Source: a bacterium SCSIO 12741 (GTDB taxonomy: Bacteria > Bacteroidota > Bacteroidia > Flavobacteriales_G > Salibacteraceae). From it: 64,000 nucleotides of DNA. The notes under the pieces were generated by a model. The model searched no databases and had not been told where the DNA came from. It saw nothing but the letters and a program-made list of their open reading frames with translations. Within the stretch, counting starts at the first letter, position 1, and each line of letters begins with the position of its first letter. The stretch covers positions 4,092,594 to 4,156,593 of the forward strand of contig CP073749.1 in NCBI GenBank assembly GCA_024398055.1. The letters are read 5' to 3'. Positions 27,280 to 36,516 of the stretch are shown piece after piece. A program made the translations under genes and the position numbers.

Positions 27280-28194
27280 TTATTTTTTGATAAATGTCTT
27301 AATCACTTTCTTAATCTGCTTAGGCTTGGCCTTCTCAGTATCCATGGCAAACAATACTTCGTAAAGTCTTTTACCGTCTACTTTCTCTTCTAATTCCAGG
27401 TTTTGATTTTCAGCGAATACGTCATCCCAGGCAAGACGTACGTTGGCCCAAAATGCTTCGTTCTTGGTCCACCATTCCTGGGCCGCAGCACATTTGGAAT
27501 CTTCTACTTTTACGTAAGTGTTGTAGCCCTTTTCCTGGGCCAGCAACACATCTTCAGCTCCGCTTTCACGAACCACTTTGTCGTTATCTTGATCATGTAC
27601 CCATCCGTCAGCTGTAATTTCATGGCGGTTGCCACGAACAGTTACGTTGTAGTCGCTTCTTTGGGTGTATTCTCTTCGGGGTAGTGGAGCATCTGTAGTG
27701 TTTTCCCAATAGCGCTTTCCGTCGATAAAGGCCCAGGTTGAAGATCCTTCGTATCGAGGACTGTCGTCTACCTGATATACTTTTTGAGTCCATTGACCTT
27801 TTACTTCTTCGCCAGATTTTTGAACGAAATTCCATTGGTTGTCTCCATCAAACATGTAGAAGTCTTGGTTTTCATACAACCAATCTTGTCTCCAATGTTT
27901 GATTACCATTTGTTTTTCAGGACTTCCTACCACCAACAGGTGCTGAATCACAATTTTTCCGTCCTTGTCTTCCACCAATTGAGCCCATTCCAATGCACCG
28001 GCATGTTTCTTTTTAGAAGGCATGTAGGTAGAGTCTTTTGAGTAAGAAAAAGTCTCATTAAAATTGAATCCAACCTCAAAGCATCCACACATCGCTTTAA
28101 TGGCTTCTGCATCCTTTTGTTGCTTGTTGTCCTGGGCGTTTCCTTGACTTATTACCGCAAAAACAAGCACGAATAGTATCCCTAAATTTTTCAT
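27280..28194 (-). CDS. DUF6607 family protein
   Basis: A 304-residue exported protein with signal MKNLGILFVLVFAVISQGNAQ. It carries the DUF6607 pattern: early MCGCFEVGFNFNETF, then VIKHWRQDWLYENQDFYMFD, GQWTQKVYQVDDSPRYEG and AAAQEWWTKNEAFWANVR. The family is restricted mainly to Bacteroidota and Proteobacteria and tends to travel with PepSY reductases and TonB receptors. It is the first gene of the operon, with a 23-bp palindrome 50 bp upstream of its start. Function unknown; context points to iron or haem acquisition. Confidence 0.87.
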   Translation of the reverse strand: MKNLGILFVLVFAVISQGNAQDNKQQKDAEAIKAMCGCFEVGFNFNETFSYSKDSTYMPSKKKHAGALEWAQLVEDKDGKIVIQHLLVVGSPEKQMVIKHWRQDWLYENQDFYMFDGDNQWNFVQKSGEEVKGQWTQKVYQVDDSPRYEGSSTWAFIDGKRYWENTTDAPLPRREYTQRSDYNVTVRGNRHEITADGWVHDQDNDKVVRESGAEDVLLAQEKGYNTYVKVEDSKCAAAQEWWTKNEAFWANVRLAWDDVFAENQNLELEEKVDGKRLYEVLFAMDTEKAKPKQIKKVIKTFIKK

Positions 28195-28243
28195 CGATCA
28201 AATTTTTCGCAAACGTATAGCGGTGCTTACATACTCGCAATAC

Positions 28244-28266
28244 CTATTTATAATGATTCTAAATAG
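28244..28266 (-). promoter_or_regulatory. Fur-box-like 23-bp palindrome upstream of the DUF6607-PepSY operon
   Basis: Half-sites CTATTTA (28244-28250) and TAAATAG (28260-28266) flank an AAT-n-ATT core (28252-28258). Apart from the central base, only one base pair breaks the symmetry (28251 with 28259). The 7-1-7 AT-rich shape and AATnATT centre resemble Fur-family boxes, and the operon product is a transmembrane flavoreductase. It lies 50-72 bp upstream of the start, suited to repression. Assignment to Fur is inference. Confidence 0.6.
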
Positions 28267-28441
28267 AAAGCAGGGTATTTATCAGTCTTTCCAAGAAGGT
28301 GCTGGAGGGTGTATTGGGAAGGGTAGAAGAGCCCCGAGTGTATCAATCGATTGGGATCTCATTGGACCGTTGAAACTGGAGTAGTATGTCAGATTATCGA
28401 TTGATAAAGAGGTAGTTAAATCTTTTTGAAGCGTCAAAAAC

Positions 28442-28457
28442 ACGTATAAATACGTAT
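28442..28457 (+). promoter_or_regulatory. Palindrome upstream of the PI-PLC-like gene
   Basis: ACGTAT-AA-ATACGT (28442-28455) is a perfect inverted repeat with a 2-nt centre, extended by the overlapping ATACGTAT (28450-28457). It lies 54 bp before the start codon and may bind a regulator. The protein is unknown. The rest of the 316-bp spacer 28195-28510 holds the Fur-like site and no other recognised signal. Confidence 0.4.
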
Positions 28458-28510
28458 GTATTGAGTCTCATTGGGCGCTAAATTCATCCCAAATTTTAAC
28501 ACAACTAAAG

Positions 28511-30475
28511 ATGAGTACACCCAACAACATTTCCTACATCGCCGATTTGGACGCAACTGCCGTATTTGCGGCAAAAGGCCAAAATGTTTTCTATGTCTAT
28601 AATGGCATTATTTATCAATACGATCTATTCCGTAATCAGTCAAATTCCGTTTATACCGTGGAAGGCGGTTATGTAGCCGTTGAATTGAAAACAGATGGAT
28701 CGCTAATCGTGGCTCTACTTAGGCAAAGTGACAATGATCTGAACTTTAAAGTAGTTGCAACCAAGATTGACTCTTACAGCAGTTGGATGGAGTACGACTA
28801 TTCCTGCCCAGGTGGTCATACGGGCATTGGCATCTTAAGAGGAAATGCTTATGCCTTGAATTCAGACGCGGCCTGTTTGTACCTAATTCATACCGATGGG
28901 TCAAATCCCCAAACTATTGACCTGCCAGATACCAACCTTGGGGATCACAACTTGTCCGACTTCTACTTTACCCTGCAATCCTCCAAAAAATACCTCGTGA
29001 TAGCTTATTACCTGAATCAGGAAATGCCGCCAACGGTTTGGAAGTTTTTTGATGGTCTCATCTTTCATGACAATACCACCTATGATCAAGTTGGATATGA
29101 CCAGCTCTCGGTCAACAAAAACGCGGTTTTTATGCTCAAAGGTGGGAGCTATGCCGTGGACTCGATCAAGAGTATTTCCGATTCCAGTTCCACAGCACCG
29201 GACTTGATGCCACTTCCCAACCTGACAACTGCTGTGCTAACCCGAGATTCGCTGATTGGATGGAATGATGCCGATCAATCCCAACTGTGGGTCGCTCTTT
29301 TGAATAACAACAATTGGCAACCGATTCCCATTCAGCTCAACGGTAATGCCCAGATCAGTACCGTCTATTCGGCAGGTGTATTTTGTTTTCTGATCGATTC
29401 CAATGGAGGGCTTTATTTTCTTTCGATTAACATCGATTACGAAAACTGGATGCGCGACCTGAATGAGGTTAGTTCCACTTTTGGGGGCTTCGACTTGTTT
29501 GAGGTTTGTATTCCAGGAAGCCACGATAGTGGCTGTTCTTCCTTTATTGCCGGAGTTGAGGAGTATGCCAAAACCCAAAACAAGAGTATTTACCAGCAGT
29601 TGAAGGCCGGCTGTAGGTTTTTAGATATTCGACCTGGATACAATACTTTGGTCAACAACTTCATGATTTACCACGATGTGGTTCCATCCCGATTAACCCT
29701 GAATAATGTGGTTCAGGATATTGCGAAATTTGCCAGTACCCATCCCGAGGAAGTGATCACCGTTTCCATAAGCCATATCGCTTTGAATGGACAACCTCTT
29801 TCGGCTCTTATCGAGATCTTTAAGCCTTTGTTCAACAACAGCTTCATTTTTGGAAAAAACACGGATTTGGCTGACTTTTCGATCAATGATTTTACCCAAG
29901 GTAGAAATGTCATAATGCTCACCGATATAGATTTCAACCCGAATGCAAACTATCAATATTTTGGATTCAACGCGGTAACCAATACTCCCGACGATGGCGC
30001 TCGTACCTACATCAGCGAAATAGACAAATACGGCGATACAGATTCGGTTACTCAGTTACTCGACTTTATGGCCAAAACCGCCAATGAAGCCCCTTTATCC
30101 AAACTTTGGATGCTCCAATGCCAACTCACTGCTCAGGAGTCTAAAGTGAAGAATACAGCATTAGTAACCTTTAAAGCTACTTCCTTTATGCCAACAGCCA
30201 TTTCAGCAGGGATGACTTATTTAACGACTAATGTGGTGGGGTCTCCAACACGTTTGGCCGATCAATCCCATGATCGGGTGATCAATACCTTGGTCAATGG
30301 CCAAACCACCCTTCCACCAGATCCGGATTACAACAGCCTGGCTTCGGTCAATTATTTTATAGTAGACAGTTATTCCGAAGACTGGACTTGGGTCGCTATT
30401 GCCCGCAATATGGCTAAGTTGGCGATGCCCATTGAGCTTTCACATGAAGGAGCGGAAGATGTGGTGGAGCATTAA
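28511..30475 (+). CDS. Phosphatidylinositol-specific phospholipase C-like protein with N-terminal propeller-like region
   Basis: A 654-residue protein without an evident signal peptide. The first ~310 residues are beta-rich, with repeated short strand pairs suggesting a propeller. From ~residue 315 comes a PI-PLC X domain: WMRDLNEVSS, then CIPGSHDSGC with catalytic H338, GCRFLDIRPGY, and IYHDVVPS with the second catalytic H388, then THPEEVITVSISH. These are the two general acid/base histidines of bacterial PI-PLC. It would cleave phosphatidylinositol or a related lipid by the cyclic-phosphate mechanism. Lack of a signal suggests a cytosolic location or non-Sec export. It is convergent with the repeat-protein gene, only 16 bp away. 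Confidence 0.82.
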   Translation: MSTPNNISYIADLDATAVFAAKGQNVFYVYNGIIYQYDLFRNQSNSVYTVEGGYVAVELKTDGSLIVALLRQSDNDLNFKVVATKIDSYSSWMEYDYSCPGGHTGIGILRGNAYALNSDAACLYLIHTDGSNPQTIDLPDTNLGDHNLSDFYFTLQSSKKYLVIAYYLNQEMPPTVWKFFDGLIFHDNTTYDQVGYDQLSVNKNAVFMLKGGSYAVDSIKSISDSSSTAPDLMPLPNLTTAVLTRDSLIGWNDADQSQLWVALLNNNNWQPIPIQLNGNAQISTVYSAGVFCFLIDSNGGLYFLSINIDYENWMRDLNEVSSTFGGFDLFEVCIPGSHDSGCSSFIAGVEEYAKTQNKSIYQQLKAGCRFLDIRPGYNTLVNNFMIYHDVVPSRLTLNNVVQDIAKFASTHPEEVITVSISHIALNGQPLSALIEIFKPLFNNSFIFGKNTDLADFSINDFTQGRNVIMLTDIDFNPNANYQYFGFNAVTNTPDDGARTYISEIDKYGDTDSVTQLLDFMAKTANEAPLSKLWMLQCQLTAQESKVKNTALVTFKATSFMPTAISAGMTYLTTNVVGSPTRLADQSHDRVINTLVNGQTTLPPDPDYNSLASVNYFIVDSYSEDWTWVAIARNMAKLAMPIELSHEGAEDVVEH

Positions 30476-30491
30476 ACCTGATTTTCCAGGA

Positions 30492-33218
30492 CTAATGCAA
30501 ATTCTCCCACTGTGATTTACCGGTTAAGATCTTAAACCATAAATCTCCTGGAAAGGATAGGCCTACCGTAAAGGCTGAGCCGCCTCCATAAGTTCCAAAG
30601 GGGTAGTACCCGCAGGACATATTGGTAGAGAAGGCGTACTGCTGACCCGCAGTAATTGGGATGGGTTTGGATAATACAATCGTTTGCTGTCCTGATCCAA
30701 CCGTTATGGGTTGTACATGAATGGGATTGTTACTGGTTTGATGACCGTTGTAAATTTTGAGGGTATCTGATCCTCCGGTTTGAAAATCCAATTCTATTTT
30801 GGTCCATTGTCCATTGTTCACCGCCGTGAAGGATTGTCCGGAAAAGGTAAGGTTTCCTTTAAAGGTGTGGTGGTCAAAGGAGACTTCGGTTCCACCAGTA
30901 AAACCTGAATAACCTTGGAATTTACCGCTATCGATGTTGAAAATCATCATTCCAATTTCCGCAGTCAAAGAATCTCGTTGAACGGTGGTCATTCGAGGCA
31001 TAAGTAAGGCTCCACTGGTCGATTTGATTTCCAGGGCGGCGCTGTTGTTAATCGTAGAGGTACCAATGGCCATGTGGTTTTTACTCTTGTCGTAAACCAG
31101 CTCGGCATCGGCACCCACTTTGCCACCGTCGTTAAAGGTCATTTGTTTGTCCGATCCGGCGGTGTGTGATCCGGCTACATAGCCTAAGGCAGCTATTCCG
31201 GCTGAATCCAGTTTGGTATCAATGCTGGATAGATCTACGCTGTTTCCGTCGGCGATGCTTAAGTTGCTACCGGACAAGGACAGGGTTTGATCATCAGTAT
31301 CCACTCCGGTTGGAATATAAACCGAGTTTCCACCTGAAACGGCCAGCGTTCCTGCTGAAAAAGTCAGGGTTTGGGCATCGGTATTGGCAAAAGAGGAAAG
31401 GTCTACGGAGTTTCCATCAGCAATGCTTAGGGAGTTGCCGCTCAAACTTAGGGTTTGATCATCGGTGTCGGTGGTGGATGGGATGAAGACGGAATTCCCA
31501 CCCGATACAGCCAGGGTTCCGGCAGAGAAGGTCAGGGTTTGGTTGTCGGTGTTCGCAAAGGAGGAAAGGTCTACGGAGTTTCCATCGGCTATGCTGAGGG
31601 AATTACCACTCAAACTGAGTGTCTGATCATCTGTATCCGTATCCACGGTGTGGGCCCCTGCTACAAATCCTAAGGCAGCAACTCCGGCTGAATCGAGCTG
31701 CGTATCGGTGTTGATGGAGGAGAGGTTAACTGAGTTTCCGTCGGCAATGGATAAGGTTGTTCCGGATAGACTTAAGGTTTGATCGTCGGTATCGGTAGTA
31801 GCTGGGATAAAGACGGAATTTCCACCCGATACGGCCAAGGTTCCAGCACTGAACGTTAGGGTTTGGGCATCGGTATTGGCGAAAGGGGACAGATCTACTG
31901 AATTTCCATCCGCAATGCTTAAGGTGTTACCCGACAAGGAAAGAGTTTGATCATCGGTATCAGTAGTGGCTGGAATGTATACCGAGTTTCCACCCGATAC
32001 CGCCAAGGTTCCCGCACTAAACGTAAGGGTTTGGGCATCGGTATTGGCGAAAGAGGATAGATCTACTGAATTTCCATCCGCAATGCTCAGGGTGTTACCC
32101 GACAAGGAAAGGGTTTGATCGTCGGTGTCTGTATCTATGGTATGCGCACCCGCTACAAATCCGAAAGCGGCAATGTCGGTAGAATCCAGTTTCGTATCGG
32201 TATCGATGGAAGCCAGGTTGACTGAGTTGCCATCTGCAATGGAGAGGGTGGTGCCACTAAGAGACAGGGTTTGATCATCGGTATCTGTGGTTTTCGGACC
32301 GGCTACAAATCCAAAGGCAGCAATACCTGCTGAGTCGATTTTCGTATCGGTATCGATAGAAGCGAGGTTTACGGAGTTACCATCGGCAATAGAAAGGGTG
32401 GTACCCGACAAGGATAGCGTTTGGTCATCGGTGTCCACGGTTTTGGGACCTGCTACATAACCGAAGGCAGCTATTCCGGCTGAATCCAGCTTGGTGTCAA
32501 TGGTTTTAGGACCGGCTGTAAACCCAAGATTGGCAATATCAGTTGAATCCAATTGAGTATCGATGGAGGAGAGGTCAATGGTATTTCCACCCGCAATCCG
32601 AAGGGAATCCCCGACCAGAGAAAGGGTTTGATTATCCGTGTTTACCGTATGGGCACCGGCTACAAATCCAAGTTGAGCAATTCCGGCAGAATCGATCTGA
32701 GTATCTACAGTCTTTTGATTCCAGAAACTGGTATCGGCTGAGGTAATGCCAGCAGCAAGAGACTGATTGAATTGTGGATCTTGCTCCCCATTGGCCAATG
32801 AACCTGCAAGGGTTGCAGTTTGGGCATGTAGGGCATAAGGTACACTTAGCAATTGACTCACTCCAACAACCGTATCACCAGGAATTCCCGTAGCATTGGT
32901 AACGGTTTTGATAAAATAGGGGCCGGCCGACCAATCGATGGTAGAGAAGTCTCCTGAAATAACGATTCCGGATCCAATTTCGAGCGATACCAATCCATTG
33001 TCGTTGGTTCGGGTATTATGGGTCTCTTCATAAACCACCACACCGCCCACGGTATCGCTAAGTAAGGAGATATCGATAGTTACTTTCTGATTGGTGAGCA
33101 AGGTATGATCCGACAATCGAATGACGGATTGATAACTGATTTTACCAGGAGCCTGAGCAAATACAAATGCGGTTAAACAAGCCAATACCAGGGTAGAGAA
33201 CAAAGATTTCATAGCCAT
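30492..33218 (-). CDS. Repetitive surface fibre-like protein
   Basis: A 908-residue exported protein (signal LFSTLVLACLTAFVFAQ). Residues 20-150 form a conserved Bacteroidota head domain (GKISYQSVIRLSDHTLLTNQ; VSQLLSVPYALHAQTA). The middle ~520 residues are built of three intermixed repeats: nine copies like TDDQTLSLSGTTLSIADGNS, four like QTLTFSAGTLAVSGGNSV, and seven like LDSAGIAALGFVAG. A C-terminal region (~690-908) has a TRIMMR-like MPRMTTVQRDSL motif and a carbohydrate-binding-like beta domain. No sorting domain is present. Its start codon shares one base with the stop of the preceding T9SS gene (TAATG), so the two are coupled. A long, filamentous surface or stalk role is inferred. Confidence 0.82.
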   Translation of the reverse strand: MAMKSLFSTLVLACLTAFVFAQAPGKISYQSVIRLSDHTLLTNQKVTIDISLLSDTVGGVVVYEETHNTRTNDNGLVSLEIGSGIVISGDFSTIDWSAGPYFIKTVTNATGIPGDTVVGVSQLLSVPYALHAQTATLAGSLANGEQDPQFNQSLAAGITSADTSFWNQKTVDTQIDSAGIAQLGFVAGAHTVNTDNQTLSLVGDSLRIAGGNTIDLSSIDTQLDSTDIANLGFTAGPKTIDTKLDSAGIAAFGYVAGPKTVDTDDQTLSLSGTTLSIADGNSVNLASIDTDTKIDSAGIAAFGFVAGPKTTDTDDQTLSLSGTTLSIADGNSVNLASIDTDTKLDSTDIAAFGFVAGAHTIDTDTDDQTLSLSGNTLSIADGNSVDLSSFANTDAQTLTFSAGTLAVSGGNSVYIPATTDTDDQTLSLSGNTLSIADGNSVDLSPFANTDAQTLTFSAGTLAVSGGNSVFIPATTDTDDQTLSLSGTTLSIADGNSVNLSSINTDTQLDSAGVAALGFVAGAHTVDTDTDDQTLSLSGNSLSIADGNSVDLSSFANTDNQTLTFSAGTLAVSGGNSVFIPSTTDTDDQTLSLSGNSLSIADGNSVDLSSFANTDAQTLTFSAGTLAVSGGNSVYIPTGVDTDDQTLSLSGSNLSIADGNSVDLSSIDTKLDSAGIAALGYVAGSHTAGSDKQMTFNDGGKVGADAELVYDKSKNHMAIGTSTINNSAALEIKSTSGALLMPRMTTVQRDSLTAEIGMMIFNIDSGKFQGYSGFTGGTEVSFDHHTFKGNLTFSGQSFTAVNNGQWTKIELDFQTGGSDTLKIYNGHQTSNNPIHVQPITVGSGQQTIVLSKPIPITAGQQYAFSTNMSCGYYPFGTYGGGSAFTVGLSFPGDLWFKILTGKSQWENLH
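31180..32710 (-). repeat. Nested coding repeats of the fibre-like protein
   Basis: About 1.5 kb of direct repeats at nucleotide level: nine ~85-100-bp units, with larger blocks (a QTLSLSG unit plus a QTLTFSAG unit) duplicated in tandem. Several units differ by only a few bases, so copy-number change by recombination or assembly collapse is possible. Confidence 0.85.
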
Positions 33219-33688
33219 TAATTTTTAACGATCCGATAAGATTTAATCACTTCTTGTTGGTGGAGGATATGCAAGAGGTAGGTGGCTCGAGGCTGGGGTT
33301 TAAGATCAATTTCGGCTTGGGCAGTAAAGGATGACTCCTGAATGAGTTTTCCCTGAAGGTTAAAGAGTTTGTATTGAAAATCACGCTGATCCGTACCGGT
33401 GTTCAAAAACAACATTCCGACGGTGGGATTGGGATAAACGCTCAACTCAAGGGAGATAAACTGTTCCCGTTCGCCATAGTACACATGAATCTCAAAAGGC
33501 TGTTGAACGCCGTGAGATACGGTGGACCGAGTCCCTTCGGAATGGGTGTACATGACCTGTCCAACTGAATAACTTACAGAACCACCATTTCCAGAGGCAT
33601 CACCACCGGCAGACACGGTAGCCTGTTGGGCCTGAAGTGTTCCGAAAGCGGAGAGTAGAAACGTTAAGAGAGTGCAGAAATATCGCAT
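33218..33688 (-). CDS. Small T9SS type A sorting domain protein
   Basis: A 156-residue exported protein. The ATG at 33688 starts MRYFCTLLTFLLSAFGTLQAQ, a Sec signal; upstream in-frame codons add a non-signal stretch. The short mature head (SAGGDASGNGGSVSYSVGQV ... STVSHGVQQPFEI) is a widespread Bacteroidota module, followed by a sorting domain LSVYPNPTVGMLFLNTG ending SYRIVKN. It overlaps the start of the large repeat protein by one nucleotide, so the pair is probably co-translated. It may be the surface anchor or partner of that protein, which lacks its own sorting domain. Confidence 0.85.
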   Translation of the reverse strand: MRYFCTLLTFLLSAFGTLQAQQATVSAGGDASGNGGSVSYSVGQVMYTHSEGTRSTVSHGVQQPFEIHVYYGEREQFISLELSVYPNPTVGMLFLNTGTDQRDFQYKLFNLQGKLIQESSFTAQAEIDLKPQPRATYLLHILHQQEVIKSYRIVKN

Positions 33689-33794
33689 GACTTCATCATT
33701 TAATAATGGAATCAAGGATATGGGATTAACTAGGTAAGGGGCCTTTTTTTGCTACGTAGGAAGGTCTTTTGTTACGAATGACAGGGTAGGGCCA

Positions 33795-34448
33795 CTAACC
33801 CAGGTTGTCGCGATAACTTCTTGAAATGGGGATGGAATGGCCTTTTATTTGGATCTGCGTGGCGCTTCGTTCCTCCATGTATTCCTGGTTGATAATGTAC
33901 GATCGGTGTACCCGAACAAAGGTGTCCGGAAGCTCTTCCTGAATCTCGTTGAGTAACCTTCGCTGTACAATTTTTCCCTGGTAGGAATAGATCTCGATGT
34001 AGGCCCGATCGGATTTGATAAACCAAATATCATTCGGGTTGATTTCATCCACTCCGGATTTTCCTCTTATCCTGATTTTAGGCACGAGTTGGTGACGAAT
34101 CATTTCCAGAGCGGCGGCAATGTCGTTGGTTTTAAACGGTTTACTGATGTAAGCTGATGGCGCTAAATGTGCGGCTGTCTTCAAGGTGGCGCTGTCTTGA
34201 TTAGCGGTAATGAATAGGAAGGGCTTTTTACGCTCCTTGAGGTGCTTAGCCACATCCAACCCAGTGAGATCCCTGGATAAAAAGATATCGACCAGCGCTG
34301 CATCAAAGTCCCAATCGGTTTCTTTTAAAAAAGCTTCTCCATTGTCAAATACGGCCTGGACATAAAACCCAAGCGCTTCGACCTCTTCGCGCAGATGATC
34401 TGCCGCAAAGAACTCATCTTCCAGTATGACCAACCTCGGCTTAGGCAT
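33795..34448 (-). CDS. LytTR-family response regulator
   Basis: A 217-residue regulator. Receiver with E10-D11 acidic pair, phospho-acceptor D54 (ALVDIFLSRD), FITANQD and Lys in YISKPFK; LytTR domain from ~residue 125 (IWFIKSDRAYIEIYS; TFVRVHRSYIIN; IPISRSYRDNLG). The ATG at 34448 overlaps the 3' end of the kinase gene by 8 nt, an arrangement seen again in the NarL-type pair at 42051. It is the cognate regulator of the TPR/HisKA_2 kinase. Confidence 0.92.
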   Translation of the reverse strand: MPKPRLVILEDEFFAADHLREEVEALGFYVQAVFDNGEAFLKETDWDFDAALVDIFLSRDLTGLDVAKHLKERKKPFLFITANQDSATLKTAAHLAPSAYISKPFKTNDIAAALEMIRHQLVPKIRIRGKSGVDEINPNDIWFIKSDRAYIEIYSYQGKIVQRRLLNEIQEELPDTFVRVHRSYIINQEYMEERSATQIQIKGHSIPISRSYRDNLG

Positions 34449-36087
34449 AAAATTCAAATTGGTAAGTTCCTGTATTAGGATCCAGTGAAAATTCATTGCC
34501 TCCAACACGTTTAATCAGCTTGCGAATTAGCCCGATTCCGTTGCCTTCCTGATAATCGGAACCGTAATTCGATCCATCGGAATAGCTAAACTTAAACTTC
34601 TTGTTTTCAGAGTCCTCGGGAGTAACTTCGATGGTAATTGTAGGGTGCATTTCCGAATTATGTTCAAAGGTATTCGTCAGTACTTCGTTAAAGATCAAGC
34701 CAAAGTAGACCATACGCTCGCTTTGAATCTCAGCAGGGGCGAGGGAACCGTCTATTTGAAAGGTATGCGTAGAAATGTTGCGGTACATGTCTATGATCTC
34801 TTCAAAGTAGGTCTTAATACTTACCCTTTCATTGTGATCGTTCATATACAAATGCTTGTGCAAAGCGCTCACAGTATAGATCTTTCCTGACATCCGTTTA
34901 AAGGCCAGGCTATCCTTGTCGTTTAGATCCTTGCTGGCGTATTTCAACATGGAGATAACCATCTGGAGGTTGTTTTTGATCCGGTGGTTACTTTCTACCA
35001 AAAGCGTTTGGTACTTCTGGTTGGCATCGGCCAGTTGTTCGTTCGTCTGATTCAATACCCGCTTGAGTTTTCTTTCCCGAAACCAAAAGGCACTTACGGC
35101 CAGAACTACAATCAGGATTAAAGCCAGGTAGAGCCTAAGTTCCCGGGTATGCGACTCTTCTTCCTTCAAGGCCAGTTCCTTTTGCTGGGCCAGTCTTTCG
35201 GCTTCCTCGGCATCTTCCTTAAACTTCTGGGTTTCCTGAATCACCCGAAAGTCTGCCATTTGGGAAGTATTGATGGCCTTAATGTACCTGATATTACTCT
35301 TTCGGGCTTTGATTTTCCACTCCAACTCACAGAGCCGTTGCCCCTTGTACTTGCACTGCTTGGAGAGTAAATTGTATAAATCCAACTCATTGGTATACCA
35401 TTTTTTATCCTCAATGAGTTCAACCAATTCTACGCCCAGTTCATTAGCCTTCGCGTCGTTGCCCAATTCAATGTAATCGTCCAGCACGTGCGTCATGGAT
35501 CTTACATATCCCCGGGTGTCATCCAACTGCTTGTAGATGGCCGCAGCCTCCATTAAAATGGTCAGTCCTTTGCGCAAATCCTCATTCTTGGATACAAAGT
35601 AGCCCAGCTCGTTTTTAAGCGAAGCTTCCTCTTCCAGAAATTCATTTTCCTCCGCCATTACTACCGCCTGATCCAGATATGCCCGAACGCTGTCCAATTG
35701 ATTCATCTCCTTGGGTAAGGTAGCTTCATGATACAAGGCTGCAAGACGACCCAGCTTACGAACGTGCAGTCGGGGATAGGCCTCCGTATTCTTCAAAGCA
35801 TAGAGTACATCAATACCCTTTTGGTAATTTTCAGAGGCACGTAGGTATTCCGCCAGCGTAATACTGGCACTCATGTAGCGTTCGGTCCAACCCTTTTCCT
35901 GAGCTAAATCCACGGCCATCTGTGCCTGTTGTACACATTCCAGGTAAAGCTGAAGATTACGGTAGCGCTGCGCCTGTTCCAGGTGATTGGTAAAGGCATC
36001 GCCCTCATCCGTCTGGGCGAATAGCCCCATCCCAGATAACAAGACAAACGTCAAACAAATAAACCCCTTGATAGTTCCCAATATCAT
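34441..36087 (-). CDS. TPR-containing sensor histidine kinase, HisKA_2 type
   Basis: A 548-residue sensor. Signal MILGTIKGFICLTFVLLSGMGLFAQ; a periplasmic TPR-like helical array (~25-270); coiled coil; one TM (LYLALILIVVLAVSAFWF); then a HisKA_2/HWE-type dimerisation domain with the phosphorylated histidine in ESNHRIKNNLQMVISML. The ATPase has an N box-like LIFNEVLTNTFEHN and a G box GNGIGLIRKLIKRVGG. This class usually partners LytTR or single-domain receivers, in keeping with the overlapping regulator. Input is probably a periplasmic or membrane-proximal cue through the TPRs. Confidence 0.88.
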   Translation of the reverse strand: MILGTIKGFICLTFVLLSGMGLFAQTDEGDAFTNHLEQAQRYRNLQLYLECVQQAQMAVDLAQEKGWTERYMSASITLAEYLRASENYQKGIDVLYALKNTEAYPRLHVRKLGRLAALYHEATLPKEMNQLDSVRAYLDQAVVMAEENEFLEEEASLKNELGYFVSKNEDLRKGLTILMEAAAIYKQLDDTRGYVRSMTHVLDDYIELGNDAKANELGVELVELIEDKKWYTNELDLYNLLSKQCKYKGQRLCELEWKIKARKSNIRYIKAINTSQMADFRVIQETQKFKEDAEEAERLAQQKELALKEEESHTRELRLYLALILIVVLAVSAFWFRERKLKRVLNQTNEQLADANQKYQTLLVESNHRIKNNLQMVISMLKYASKDLNDKDSLAFKRMSGKIYTVSALHKHLYMNDHNERVSIKTYFEEIIDMYRNISTHTFQIDGSLAPAEIQSERMVYFGLIFNEVLTNTFEHNSEMHPTITIEVTPEDSENKKFKFSYSDGSNYGSDYQEGNGIGLIRKLIKRVGGNEFSLDPNTGTYQFEFYA

Positions 36088-36516
36088 TCCCGCAGGAGTA
36101 GCTGCTCCCCATTGTTGTCGGAGCTAATAGGACAAATATAGTTTGTATTGGTTTGGGGAATAACTCTTGGTTCAGGGGGTGGTGTTACAGAAGCTGTTCC
36201 TTTGATAAAACGATGGGCAAAGTGCTCAAAAGGAGTCAAGGTAGATTTCCATTTTACCTCCCTGTTAATAAGGTGGTTAGAAGAGAGCCGAATTCAATCC
36301 ATCCGGGTCTACATTTAATATTTGATATAGTGATCCCATGAAGAGAAACCGTCAAGAGGGCTTCTCAAAAGGTGAGCTCTGTAGCTTGATGTTTTACTTA
36401 TTGAAATGGGTTTTGTAGGACGGTTTTAGGATTGTCGCAAATATCCCTGAAAACCATGAGAAGATTGTTTTTTTCTCTTTTCAACTTTGGAAATCAAACA
36501 TTTAAATCCATTTCAG
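36088..36516. other. Divergent intergenic region carrying repeat copy A
   Basis: A 429-bp AT-rich spacer. Besides repeat copy A (36193-36251, listed separately) it should contain divergent promoters for the kinase pair and for the caspase cluster. No RNA gene or terminator was recognised. Confidence 0.45.
36193..36251 (+). repeat. Left imperfect direct repeat (copy A) of the caspase-cluster block
   Basis: Shares GCTGTTCCTTTGATAAAACG-like sequence at its left end and, at its right end, a 24-bp stretch (36228-36251) with only one mismatch, with copy B at 45061-45126. The orientation is the same. A shorter degenerate third copy lies at 43768-43789. Confidence 0.65.
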
